Shown here in pieces: positions 1-6,395 of a stretch of DNA of 10,874 bases. The stretch spans positions 1-10,874 of the forward strand of contig DATKMG010000241.1 in assembly GCA_035541995.1 (NCBI GenBank), read 5' to 3'. The stretch's first letter is position 1. Each line of letters starts with the position of its first letter. The DNA comes from DATKMG01 sp035541995. Its GTDB lineage: Bacteria; Acidobacteriota; Terriglobia; Versatilivoradales; Versatilivoraceae. A model generated the notes under the pieces. The model did not search any database and had not been told where the DNA came from. It saw nothing but the letters and a program-made list of their open reading frames with translations. A program made the position numbers and the translations under genes.

Positions 1-551
1 AATATGAGCTTCATATGAGCCAGACTCAGATCGTAGAGTGTTTCGGGGTCCCGAGGGCTTAGCTCGACCAATTTCTCCAGAGTACTTTGTGCGGCTCGAT
101 AGTCTCGTTTCTGGAGTTGTGCTTTTCCTAAATAGAGAAGAGCATCCGTGTCGGTCGGCGTCAATTTTAAAGCGGCATTAAAAGCGACAATCGCCTTGTC
201 CAATTCATAAAGCTGATAATAGGCAAGACCCAGCATCACTTGGGCTCCCGACAAGTTTGGGTCAAGCTTCAATGCCTTTTTCAGGGCAACCACCGTTTCG
301 GGGTATTTGCGCTGCATGAAGTAAACGATCCCCAGATTGTGATACGCATTGGGCATTTGCGGCGCCTGATGAATCACCTCCAGGTATTTTTGCTCGGCTT
401 GCGTCAAATCTCCCCGTACCCGCGCCTTCTGAGCTTCTTCAAAGAGTTGCTGGACTTCCGCCTGGAGGGCGGCTAGAGGATAAACCTGGATATAAATCCC
501 AACCAGGAGTCCGGATGCGAAGCGAACCCAGAATTTCAGCGACTTCCTCAT
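1..551 (-). CDS. TPR-repeat protein, N-terminal part (runs off left edge)
   Basis: Read on the minus strand, an open frame starts at ATG 551-549 and stays open to the window edge, giving 183 residues without a stop. A GAGG Shine-Dalgarno lies 8 nt before the ATG. The N-terminus (MRKSLKFWVRFASGLLVGIYIQVYPLAALQA) is a basic stretch plus a hydrophobic segment, so a signal peptide or membrane anchor is likely. From about residue 35 come tandem tetratricopeptide repeats, recognisable by A..NLG.VY, Y..A...L.KAL.LDP, A...LG.AYY and similar spacing; four repeats are visible. Such proteins act as periplasmic or membrane-associated protein-interaction scaffolds, and the partner cannot be deduced here. 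It is transcribed divergently from the TPR gene at 1207, with structured DNA between. The C-terminus is outside the window, so a fused effector domain cannot be excluded. Confidence 0.85.
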   Translation of the reverse strand, partial: MRKSLKFWVRFASGLLVGIYIQVYPLAALQAEVQQLFEEAQKARVRGDLTQAEQKYLEVIHQAPQMPNAYHNLGIVYFMQRKYPETVVALKKALKLDPNLSGAQVMLGLAYYQLYELDKAIVAFNAALKLTPTDTDALLYLGKAQLQKRDYRAAQSTLEKLVELSPRDPETLYDLSLAHMKLI

Positions 552-984
552 ACTCTTTACCTCGAGAGGTCGAGACTATCCCAGTCCATCTTTGAAATCA
601 AGAAGACCCATCTTGGACTGCGGTGGAAAAGAGGACCAGCGATGCACGTGCGGCACTGCCTTGCATGGATGTTCCCGGAAACGAGTATCAGTCAAAGCCC
701 GTGACGCCGCGCATGGGACTACCGTTCCATGCGGAAGTTTTTGCGGCCGCATCGCGGCTGCCTGAGTTTAGGCCGTCCTTTCAAGGCCGGCATCGCGTGT
801 CATAATACCAGCACGTCGCGGAGCGACGATTGAATAAAAGGTTGGATCAACCGTCGCGACGCAACGAGCGGGAATATTCGGGTCGGGGCCACCGGGCTTA
901 AAAGGCCGGTCTAAAATCACCTGGCCGCTCTGCGGCACAGCATGGGACCCATCTCCTGCTCAGCCGGAGCACCCCAAAGGATCC
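552..984. other. Divergent spacer between two TPR genes, rich in short inverted repeats
   Basis: I see no convincing gene here. The spacer carries several dyads: CAGTCCA at 582-588 pairs with TGGACTG at 614-620; GCATGG and CCATGC bracket the stretch around 712-735; a cluster of small hairpins occupies 814-861; ACCGG at 891-895 pairs with CCGGT at 906-910. An open frame at 623-805 has no family resemblance and no good ribosome site. The spacer must contain the promoter of the leftward TPR gene and probably that of the rightward one, but no clear -35/-10 pair was identified. Confidence 0.5.
814..861. repeat. REP-like cluster of three short palindromes
   Basis: Three dyads are packed into 48 bp: CGTCGC-gga-GCGACG (814-828, perfect 6-bp stem), GGTTG-gat-CAACC (840-852, perfect 5-bp stem) and the 10-bp palindrome CGTCGCGACG (852-861). 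CGTCGC/GCGACG occurs in both the first and the last unit, so they could also pair with one another over the AT-rich linker. This is the architecture of REP/BIME-type extragenic elements, but family membership needs genome-wide copies. No transposase lies next to it. Confidence 0.45.
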
Positions 985-1206
985 ATGCCACCTCACGAAT
1001 ATCCAATCCTTAAAGACAGGTTCAATTCAGGGACGAAGAAGCCCACGATTGCCACCGAACCTGAGGCAATCATGGCTACCAATCGGGTGACTTCACCTTT
1101 AACAGAATCAGGTTCGCAGGAATCTCGAAAAGTATTGAAACGATCAAATAGTTGTGAGAAAAACAGGAGGAGACACAAGTATACGGAGTCAGACAATAAG
1201 TTGGCC

Positions 1207-2454
1207 ATGAGAACGGCGAAGACATTTGAACAAACGATTTGCACGCTCATCCGATTTACGGCGATAGTTCTGACAATTAGTCTGGCTCCTTGTTCGGGGT
1301 CTCCAACTACTATACGTGCGAACGAAGATTCACCTGCATTGACGTCTGCGGTCCAATCGCATGTTGGAAAGGGCTACGAGTTTGTTCAGAACAGAAAGTT
1401 TCAACAGGCAGTGGAGGAATTTCAAAAGGCGTTGGATCTAGATCCCGGCTTGACTCGCGTTCGTTATCAATTGGGAGTGAGCTATTTTGCATTGCAGCAA
1501 TGGCCGGAATCCCGGCGGGAGTTCGAGCGGTTGAGTCGGGAGACGCACAACGACTCCGCAGTTGTCTATTATCTGGCACGTCTGGATCTGCAGGAAGACA
1601 AGCTGGAAGGAGCGATCAATCAACTGAAAAAAATCGCAGCCGATCCCCCCTTTCCCGACACCTCTTACTATTTGGGTTCCGCCTATCTCAAAGAAGGACA
1701 GTTGGCAGAGGCCGAGACCTGGTTGAAAAAGGCGTCCGAGTCGAACCCCCGGGACTTCCGGCCCCCGGAACATCTAGCGCGCGTGTACTTAAGAGCGGGA
1801 CGACGGGCCGAAGCGGAACAGCAATTTACCGTCTCCTCTGAGCGCAGGCAGCATTACAACGATGCCGCCCGCCAAGCGGTGGATTGCGTTCAGGAACTAA
1901 CAAAACAACCGCTAGAAGAAGCTCGCGCAGTGTGTCGTGCGCTCTTTGATCCTGGCGATCCTGACAAGCTGACGACCCTGGGAATGATCTACGGGGAACA
2001 AGGTTATTTTCAGGAATCTCTGGAGCCTTTTGAAAAGGCAGCGTTGCTTGATCCGGATTCGTTTGAGACCAGTTACAATCTGGGGCTCTCCTATTTTCGT
2101 CTCAAGCAGTATGTCGAGGCCCAACGATGGCTTGCAAAAGCAGTAGACCTGCGACCGGATTTCTTTGCCTCAAATGCCCTGCTGGGAGCAACTCTCTTCA
2201 CGCTTAAGGAGGATGAGGCCGCCTACAAAGCCTTGGCGCACGCCTACGAGCTTAATCCTCAGGACGCAGACACAGCCACCTTGCTCTTCCAAGTCTCGAT
2301 GCTATTGGCTCAGCAGCGATGGTCCAGAAACGAGTACCGGGAGTCTCTAGGTTTCCTTCAGAAGGCTAATGCCCTCAGGCCGGAGGATCCGGAAGTCCAG
2401 AAACGGCTCGCTGAAATGAAAGCCCTGCTCGGAACAAAGGCCAGCTCAGAATGA
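1207..2454 (+). CDS. Exported TPR-repeat protein
   Basis: A TPR protein of 415 residues if started at ATG 1207. The frame is open back to ATG 985 (489 aa), with another ATG at 1072 preceded by TGAGG at a spacing of 5-6 nt. I prefer 1207 because its product begins with a classic export signal (a short basic region, then the hydrophobic TLIRFTAIVLTISLAP), while the extra 74 residues upstream are hydrophilic, low-complexity and not TPR-like. No strong ribosome site precedes 1207, so the start is unsettled. From about residue 50 roughly eight or nine TPR units follow, e.g. KFQQAVEEFQKALDLDP, LAEAETWLKKASESNP, YFQESLEPFEKAALLDP and YVEAQRWLAKAVDLRP, filling the protein to its end. No catalytic domain is present, and it is probably a periplasmic interaction scaffold. 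The next gene starts about 260 bp downstream behind its own promoter. Confidence 0.8.
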   Translation: MRTAKTFEQTICTLIRFTAIVLTISLAPCSGSPTTIRANEDSPALTSAVQSHVGKGYEFVQNRKFQQAVEEFQKALDLDPGLTRVRYQLGVSYFALQQWPESRREFERLSRETHNDSAVVYYLARLDLQEDKLEGAINQLKKIAADPPFPDTSYYLGSAYLKEGQLAEAETWLKKASESNPRDFRPPEHLARVYLRAGRRAEAEQQFTVSSERRQHYNDAARQAVDCVQELTKQPLEEARAVCRALFDPGDPDKLTTLGMIYGEQGYFQESLEPFEKAALLDPDSFETSYNLGLSYFRLKQYVEAQRWLAKAVDLRPDFFASNALLGATLFTLKEDEAAYKALAHAYELNPQDADTATLLFQVSMLLAQQRWSRNEYRESLGFLQKANALRPEDPEVQKRLAEMKALLGTKASSE

Positions 2455-2598
2455 GTTAGGATTCAGGGTAGTGTCATTCCCACCATGCGGCGATTCCAAT
2501 TGGTACGTCAGCATTAGCCTTCAATTGCGCTTTTCGGGTCGACAACCGACTTTAAACTCCTAATTCGAAATTCGGTCAAAAGAGTCGATCATCCTATT

Positions 2599-2621
2599 AT
2601 GAAAATGAAATCCATTTTCAT
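2599..2621. promoter_or_regulatory. Perfect 9-bp dyad upstream of the iron-uptake promoter
   Basis: ATGAAAATG (2599-2607), a 5-bp spacer and CATTTTCAT (2613-2621) form a perfect 9+9 inverted repeat ending 7 bp before the putative -35 box. It is AT-rich, like binding sites of the Fur family, and shares the GAAAA/TTTTC arms with the operator at 2669-2685. Its position just upstream of a promoter fits a regulator site. The assignment to a particular regulator is inference. Confidence 0.5.
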
Positions 2622-2688
2622 TTTATTGTTGACTGCTATTTCTACTGCCTTTATTATCGCACTCGTTGTTGAAAACCGTTTTCAATAA
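2599..2688 (+). CDS. Possible 29-residue single-span membrane peptide (doubtful)
   Basis: ATG 2599 to TAA 2686-2688 encodes MKMK followed by a strongly hydrophobic segment (SIFILLLTAISTAFIIALVV) and a polar tail ENRFQ, a plausible small membrane protein. Against it, there is no Shine-Dalgarno sequence and the frame coincides with a near-consensus promoter and two operator-like dyads, whose AT-rich sequence would yield hydrophobic codons by chance. The putative start of transcription lies inside it, so the proposed promoter could not express it. Confidence 0.15.
   Translation: MKMKSIFILLLTAISTAFIIALVVENRFQ
2629..2657 (+). promoter_or_regulatory. Sigma70-type promoter of the DUF2325 and TonB-receptor genes
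   Basis: TTGACT (2629-2634) and TATTAT (2652-2657) are separated by exactly 17 bp; each matches the consensus hexamer at 5 of 6 positions. The expected transcription start is near 2664, about 54 nt before the DUF2325 start codon. Dyads upstream of the -35 and just downstream of the start site suggest repression by a dimeric regulator, probably of the Fur family. Confidence 0.6.
2669..2685. promoter_or_regulatory. Fur-box-like operator
   Basis: TTGAAAAC-C-GTTTTCAA is a perfect 8-1-8 palindrome. Its core TGAAAAC-C-GTTTTCA has the 7-1-7 layout and TGA...TCA ends of the classical Fur box (TGATAAT-C-ATTATCA), differing at the inner bases. It lies about 5-21 nt after the predicted transcription start, where a bound repressor would block initiation. 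The downstream TonB siderophore receptor and nearby bacterioferritin agree with iron control. Other Fur-family members (Zur, PerR, Mur) use similar sites, so the metal is not proven. Confidence 0.55.
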
Positions 2689-2717
2689 AGATCTCCTGTG
2701 ACCTAGCCATTCCGACG

Positions 2718-3209
2718 ATGGTGACGCTGATTGTGGGCAGTTATTCTCTAAGGACCTTGCCAGCTCAACTGAAAAAGCTCGGCATTTCGCGGGTCATCCA
2801 CTGGGATGGGCTCAAGGCTCGTCACCTGACTGCTCCCATTCCCCGAGAGGTAGAAGCCGTTATCCTGCTTACCGATGCAGTCGCTCATGACGTGGTTCGG
2901 GCGGTTCGTCGTCGTGCCCAACGCCGAGGTCTGAAATTGATTTATGCCCGCCGTTCTCGTGCTTCCATCGAGCAAAGTCTGAAGATGCTCTTAGGGGAAC
3001 CGTCCCCTGAACACTGTAACGGGGGTGCAGGTCTTCACCTGTGCCCTTTCATCCAATTGTTCAGGAGGGTGTATGAGTCGATGTCATTCCTGCACGCTAT
3101 CAGCCTGCGGGGTCTTCTTCATGTCTGGCAGCTTTTGGATGTTCGGAGCGATGTCATACCAAGCATTTGGCGAAATTCCACATACCTTGCTGCAAGGACG
3201 AGTTGTTGA
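2718..3209 (+). CDS. DUF2325 domain protein with unusual overlapping C-terminal extension
   Basis: Residues 1-93 match the pattern I know for DUF2325 (PF10087): an initial strand LIVGSYSLRTLP, then KKLGISRVIHWDG, the strand EAVILLTDAVAHDVVRAV, and the end GLKLIYARRSRASIEQSL. These proteins are short (about 95-100 aa) and of unknown biochemical role. Here the frame continues about 70 residues beyond the domain, with no domain resemblance, and overlaps the receptor gene by 137 nt if that starts at 3073. A TGA at 3008-3010 in the next frame would have ended the protein at the normal length, so a recent indel or an assembly error near the 3' end is possible. ATG 2718 is the only start after the in-frame stop at 2670, and its ribosome site is weak. 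The gene follows the Fur-like operator and probably shares the transcript with the receptor. Confidence 0.7.
   Translation: MVTLIVGSYSLRTLPAQLKKLGISRVIHWDGLKARHLTAPIPREVEAVILLTDAVAHDVVRAVRRRAQRRGLKLIYARRSRASIEQSLKMLLGEPSPEHCNGGAGLHLCPFIQLFRRVYESMSFLHAISLRGLLHVWQLLDVRSDVIPSIWRNSTYLAARTSC
2993..3046 (+). promoter_or_regulatory. Two tandem RNA hairpins before the TonB-receptor start
   Basis: AGGGGA-accg-TCCCCT (2993-3008) is a perfect 6-bp hairpin. GGGUGCAGGU (3023-3032), loop CUUC, and ACCUGUGCCC (3037-3046) pair along all ten positions as RNA, counting two G-U pairs. The second is followed by only three U before a C, so it is a weak terminator candidate. They sit between the end of the DUF2325 domain and the receptor ribosome site (AGGAGG, 3063-3068). 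They could attenuate transcription, stabilise the mRNA or separate the two messages; function is inferred from structure alone. Confidence 0.45.
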
Positions 3210-5427
3210 TTGTACCCGGGCCCCCATCGAAGGCGCACAAATTACAGCAGTACCCAATGGTCAAGCCTCCGTGTTTTCAACCGTATCCAACCAAGAGGGT
3301 GAGTTTCTTCTATCGTTGGAACCCGGCGGTTACACTCTCAATGTCGCTGCTGACGGGTTTAAGAGGGTTTCGCAGTCGTTGAATCTTGGTCAGTCCGGCC
3401 TTAACGTACCAGAAATTGTGTTGCAGATTTCCCCACACCTCGACACGGTGACGGTGAGCGAATCAGGCTATCAAGTCACAGCCATCAGCAGCGGTACAAA
3501 GGCCATGACACCCCTGCGCGACATCCCTCAGTCGATTACCGTTGTGACGCAAGACCTGATTAAGGACCAACAGATGACCAGCATCGGCGACATCCTTCGC
3601 TACGTGCCTGGAATTACAGTTCACCAGGGAGAGAACAATCGTGACCAAGTCGTGATTCGGGGGAACAGCTCGTCGGCAGACTTCTTCGTTAATGGCGTTC
3701 GGGATGATGTCCAATATTATCGGGATTTCTACAATCTGGATCGCGTGGAGGCCCTGAAAGGCCCCAATGCGATGATATTCGGACGTGGCGGTGGGGGAGG
3801 CGTGATCAACCGGGTGACCAAGGAAGCCATCTTCACACCCTTACACGAAATAGCATTGCAAGGGGGGACCTACGGCAACAAACGAGTGGCAATGGATTTT
3901 GACCAGCCGGTGAATGAGAAAGTGGCCTTACGGTTTAATGGGATGTACGAAGACTCGGACAGCTTCAGAGATTACGTCAATCTGCAGCGTTATGGCATTA
4001 ACCCCACTCTAACAGTGATGCCTAGCCAAGAAACGAAAATCACATTCGGCTATGAATATTTCCGTGACCATCGTGTTGCCGATCGTGGTATTCCGTCATT
4101 TCAGGGAAGGCCGGCCGATACTCCTATTTCAACCTTCTTCGGCAATCCTGACGATAGCCACGTGAGGGCCAAGGTGAATCTTGGATCGGCTGCTATCGAG
4201 CACCAAGCCGGTCGCCTGGAAATTCATAACCGGACGATGTTGGGTGACTATGATAGAGGCTACCAGAACTACGTGCCTGGCGAAGTGACTAAAGACAAGA
4301 CACAGGTTGCGCTCTCAGCCTACAACAATGCCACCGACCGTCTGAATGTATTCAACCAGACAGACCTGACCTATACCATGTTAACCGGCCGAATTCAGCA
4401 CAGGCTTCTTGCCGGCACGGAATTTGGTCGGCAACTGACGGATAATTTTCGCAATACCGGGTTTTTCAACAACAGCACGACATCCATTTTGGCGCCCTAT
4501 GCCGACCCGACCATCAGCATACCGGTGACCTTTCGCCAGAGTGTGACGGATGCGGACAATCACCTGAGGACCAACCTGGGGGCCAGCTACGTTCAGGACC
4601 AGATCGAGCTTTCCCGCCATCTTCAGGTGACTGCAGGACTTCGATTCGACTATTTTGACCTGCAGTATCTCAACAATCGCACCAGTACTGAGCTGGGCCG
4701 TATAGACCGTCTGCTTTCCCCCCGCGCCGGAATCGTATTTAAGCCGGTTGCCCCGCTCTCCGTTTATGGCAGCTACAGCGTTTCATATCTGCCCAGTTCC
4801 GGAGACCAATTTTCTTCGTTGACAATCATCACGCAGCAGCTCAAACCTGAAAAGTTCAGCAACTACGAATTTGGAGCCAAGTGGGATATTGATCGTTACC
4901 TCTCACTGACCACAGCCGTCTATCGACTGGACCGCACCAATACGAGAGCCACAGATCCTAATGATCCAACCCGGATTGTGCAGACTGGCAGCCAGCGGTC
5001 CAACGGGTTCGAAATCGGAGTGAATGGAGGCATTACCCGAGCCTGGAGAATCGCCGGAGGGTATGCTTATCAAGATGCCTACATTACCAGTTCCACCGCA
5101 GCAGGCCAGGCGGGTGCGCATGTCGCTATGGTGCCGCATCACTCCCTGTCTCTATGGAACAACTACCAGATCTTTCGGAAATTGGGAGCGGGTCTAGGTA
5201 TCCTTAATCGGACTGATATGTTTGCAGCCATCGACAACACGGTCACTTTGCCGGGATACACCCGGGCAGATGGTGCGGTATTCTTCACGATGAGTGAACG
5301 GATACGGTTTCAAGCCAACGTGGAGAACCTGTTCAACAAAAGGTATTACCTCAATGCGGACGGAAACAATAATATCTCTCCAGGTTTCTCGCGTGCTCTT
5401 CGAATCGGGCTAACGGCGAGGTTTTGA
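3073..5427 (+). CDS. TonB-dependent siderophore receptor with N-terminal carboxypeptidase-regulatory-like domain
   Basis: Outer-membrane, energy-coupled importer of Fe(III)-siderophore, about 784 residues. I chose ATG 3073 because AGGAGG lies 4 nt upstream; the frame is open further back to GTG 3025. A hydrophobic export segment occupies about residues 11-35. Residues 42-110 form a carboxypeptidase-regulatory-like beta domain (GRVVD...PIEGAQI..., EGEFLLSLEPGGYTLNV). A TonB-box-like DTVTVSE sits at about 124-130. The plug spans about 151-252, with IPQSITVVTQDLIKDQ, ILRYVPGI, VIRG, FVNGVRDDVQYYRDFYNLDRVE, KGPNAMIFGRG and GGVINRVTKE, typical of the siderophore-receptor subgroup that includes Fiu/PiuA-like catecholate receptors. 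The rest is a beta barrel ending in the terminal phenylalanine ARF needed for assembly. The ligand cannot be named from sequence. It lies behind DUF2325 and a Fur-like operator, and converges on bacterioferritin across about 140 bp with no clear terminator. Confidence 0.9.
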   Translation: MSRCHSCTLSACGVFFMSGSFWMFGAMSYQAFGEIPHTLLQGRVVDCTRAPIEGAQITAVPNGQASVFSTVSNQEGEFLLSLEPGGYTLNVAADGFKRVSQSLNLGQSGLNVPEIVLQISPHLDTVTVSESGYQVTAISSGTKAMTPLRDIPQSITVVTQDLIKDQQMTSIGDILRYVPGITVHQGENNRDQVVIRGNSSSADFFVNGVRDDVQYYRDFYNLDRVEALKGPNAMIFGRGGGGGVINRVTKEAIFTPLHEIALQGGTYGNKRVAMDFDQPVNEKVALRFNGMYEDSDSFRDYVNLQRYGINPTLTVMPSQETKITFGYEYFRDHRVADRGIPSFQGRPADTPISTFFGNPDDSHVRAKVNLGSAAIEHQAGRLEIHNRTMLGDYDRGYQNYVPGEVTKDKTQVALSAYNNATDRLNVFNQTDLTYTMLTGRIQHRLLAGTEFGRQLTDNFRNTGFFNNSTTSILAPYADPTISIPVTFRQSVTDADNHLRTNLGASYVQDQIELSRHLQVTAGLRFDYFDLQYLNNRTSTELGRIDRLLSPRAGIVFKPVAPLSVYGSYSVSYLPSSGDQFSSLTIITQQLKPEKFSNYEFGAKWDIDRYLSLTTAVYRLDRTNTRATDPNDPTRIVQTGSQRSNGFEIGVNGGITRAWRIAGGYAYQDAYITSSTAAGQAGAHVAMVPHHSLSLWNNYQIFRKLGAGLGILNRTDMFAAIDNTVTLPGYTRADGAVFFTMSERIRFQANVENLFNKRYYLNADGNNNISPGFSRALRIGLTARF

Positions 5428-5569
5428 TTCTGGTGGATTGATCTCAATCCTCCCGGGTGGCCAACCTCTCTATGCCCGGTATGTCCTGCTCGCGTGGCGG
5501 AGATCTCCTGGAGCGCCTGAGGACGAAACGGCACTGATCAAATGAGGAACTCAGAACAGTAAGGCCTTA

Positions 5570-6070
5570 TTATTCAGTCGGCGGCGAGGCAGCTATTACC
5601 TTTTTGCTCCGTTCAATCGATTGGAGAGCCAAGAACTGCTCCCCGAATTGCCGGATATGATCTTCCTGAGTCTCAAACTGGTCAAAGTGTACCTCTTCCT
5701 CTTCGACCAGGGACTCAAAGAGCTTCTTGGTGGCTGAGTCGGCATTGGCCGCACATTCATTAGCCCAGAGGTTGTATTGCCGGGCACTTTCTTCCTCCAT
5801 CTTCTTGGCTGCAGCCAACATCTCTCGGGCACTGTGAATCTTGGCCACGACACCCCCGGGAATCATTTCCACCTCGCCTTTCAGAAACAGAATCCGCTCA
5901 GCTAAGCGTTCAACATGGGTCATTTCCTGAATGGCTGTTTGCCGGAATAAGGCCGACAAAGGATCGTAGCCTTGATCGTCACAGCGGAAATGGAAATACA
6001 TGTACTGGTGTACCGCCAGGATCTCATCCCGAACTGCCTTGTTTAGCAACTCAATACTTTTCTCTTTCAT
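5570..6070 (-). CDS. bfr: Bacterioferritin-family iron-storage protein
   Basis: A 166-residue four-helix protein on the minus strand that would oxidise Fe2+ at a di-iron centre and store it as mineral in a 24-mer shell. Likely ferroxidase ligands are Glu16 (DEILAVHQY), Glu49 and His52 (QEMTHVERL), Glu92 or a neighbour in KKMEEESARQYN, and Glu125/His128 in the EEVHFDQFET helix. Met50 in QEM-T-H matches the haem-ligating methionine of E. coli Bfr (DEM-K-H), which favours a true haem bacterioferritin over a plain ferritin. Length fits the family (about 155-170 aa). Start ATG 6070 has GGGGAG about 8 nt upstream, and a good promoter lies at 6150-6122. The acidic EEEE run (123-126) and the insert around EMIPGG vary from E. 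coli. Convergent to the TonB receptor, it suggests coordinated iron handling. Confidence 0.88.
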   Translation of the reverse strand: MKEKSIELLNKAVRDEILAVHQYMYFHFRCDDQGYDPLSALFRQTAIQEMTHVERLAERILFLKGEVEMIPGGVVAKIHSAREMLAAAKKMEEESARQYNLWANECAANADSATKKLFESLVEEEEVHFDQFETQEDHIRQFGEQFLALQSIERSKKVIAASPPTE

Positions 6071-6121
6071 GCCGGTTCTCCCCGCAAGGCAAATATAATC
6101 TCAAACTTGAAATCAATTCGT

Positions 6122-6150
6122 ATTATCACCATACCGACTGCTTTTCTCAA
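6122..6150 (-). promoter_or_regulatory. Sigma70-type promoter of the bacterioferritin gene
   Basis: On the minus strand TTGAGA (6150-6145) and GATAAT (6127-6122) are separated by 17 bp, each 5 of 6 to consensus. The start of transcription would be near 6115, about 45 nt before the bacterioferritin ATG. The -10 region reads TGATAAT, identical to one half-site of the classical Fur box, but I find no matching second half, so Fur control here is unproven. Confidence 0.6.
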
Positions 6151-6203
6151 ATCATTTTACGCTGAGGATGGGGAGCCCGCTGCTTCCGGGGGCAGCACGT
6201 AAC

Positions 6204-6296
6204 ATGAAAATTCTGGAGAACAGGACGAGGGCGTCCCGACGCCGGTAGGATAGAGACGCCGCGCCCTCGCGGCGCCCATGAAGACCGTATTTGACA
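6204..6296. repeat. Dispersed intergenic repeat, copy 1 (short form)
   Basis: This resembles 10138-10277 in the same orientation. It begins ATGAAAATtCTGGAG, then GGACGAGGgCGTCC, then GAGACGCCGCGCCC-tc/cc-GCGGCGCCC, and ends near aCCGtATTT. Its strongest structure is GCCGCG-ccct-CGCGGC (6258-6273). It lacks the 45-bp hairpin segment (10153-10197) and the perfect GTCTCCA/TGGAGAC stem of copy 2. It carries no gene and lies between the bacterioferritin promoter and a decayed receptor fragment. Confidence 0.6.
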
Positions 6297-6395
6297 TCCA
6301 GCTCGGAGAGCCTGCTCACTCCCATCCCCCTGGCTCGGGGGTCGTGGTATTCTCTTTGGATTTGAGCTTCGATGGGGCTCTTGATAACATTGTAA

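Noticed and set aside
623..805. 60-aa frame in the TPR-TPR spacer
   Set aside because: Lies in inverted-repeat DNA, has no ribosome site, and its translation has no recognisable features.
993..1250. Leftward hydrophobic 85-aa frame antisense to the N-terminal extension of the TPR gene
   Set aside because: No ribosome site at ATG 1250 and no family resemblance; the hydrophobicity is the expected mirror of the polar sense-strand codons.
1290..1841. 183-aa rightward frame inside the TPR gene
   Set aside because: Out-of-frame shadow of an unambiguous TPR coding sequence, with low-complexity Arg/Ser/Gly composition.
5560..5569. TAAGGCCTTA palindrome at the receptor/bacterioferritin junction as a bidirectional terminator
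   Set aside because: A short palindrome without a loop or a U-run; overlaps the bacterioferritin stop codon, and termination is not supported.
6122..6128. Fur site over the bacterioferritin -10 box
   Set aside because: Only one half-site (TGATAAT) is present, and it coincides with the -10 consensus, so chance explains it.
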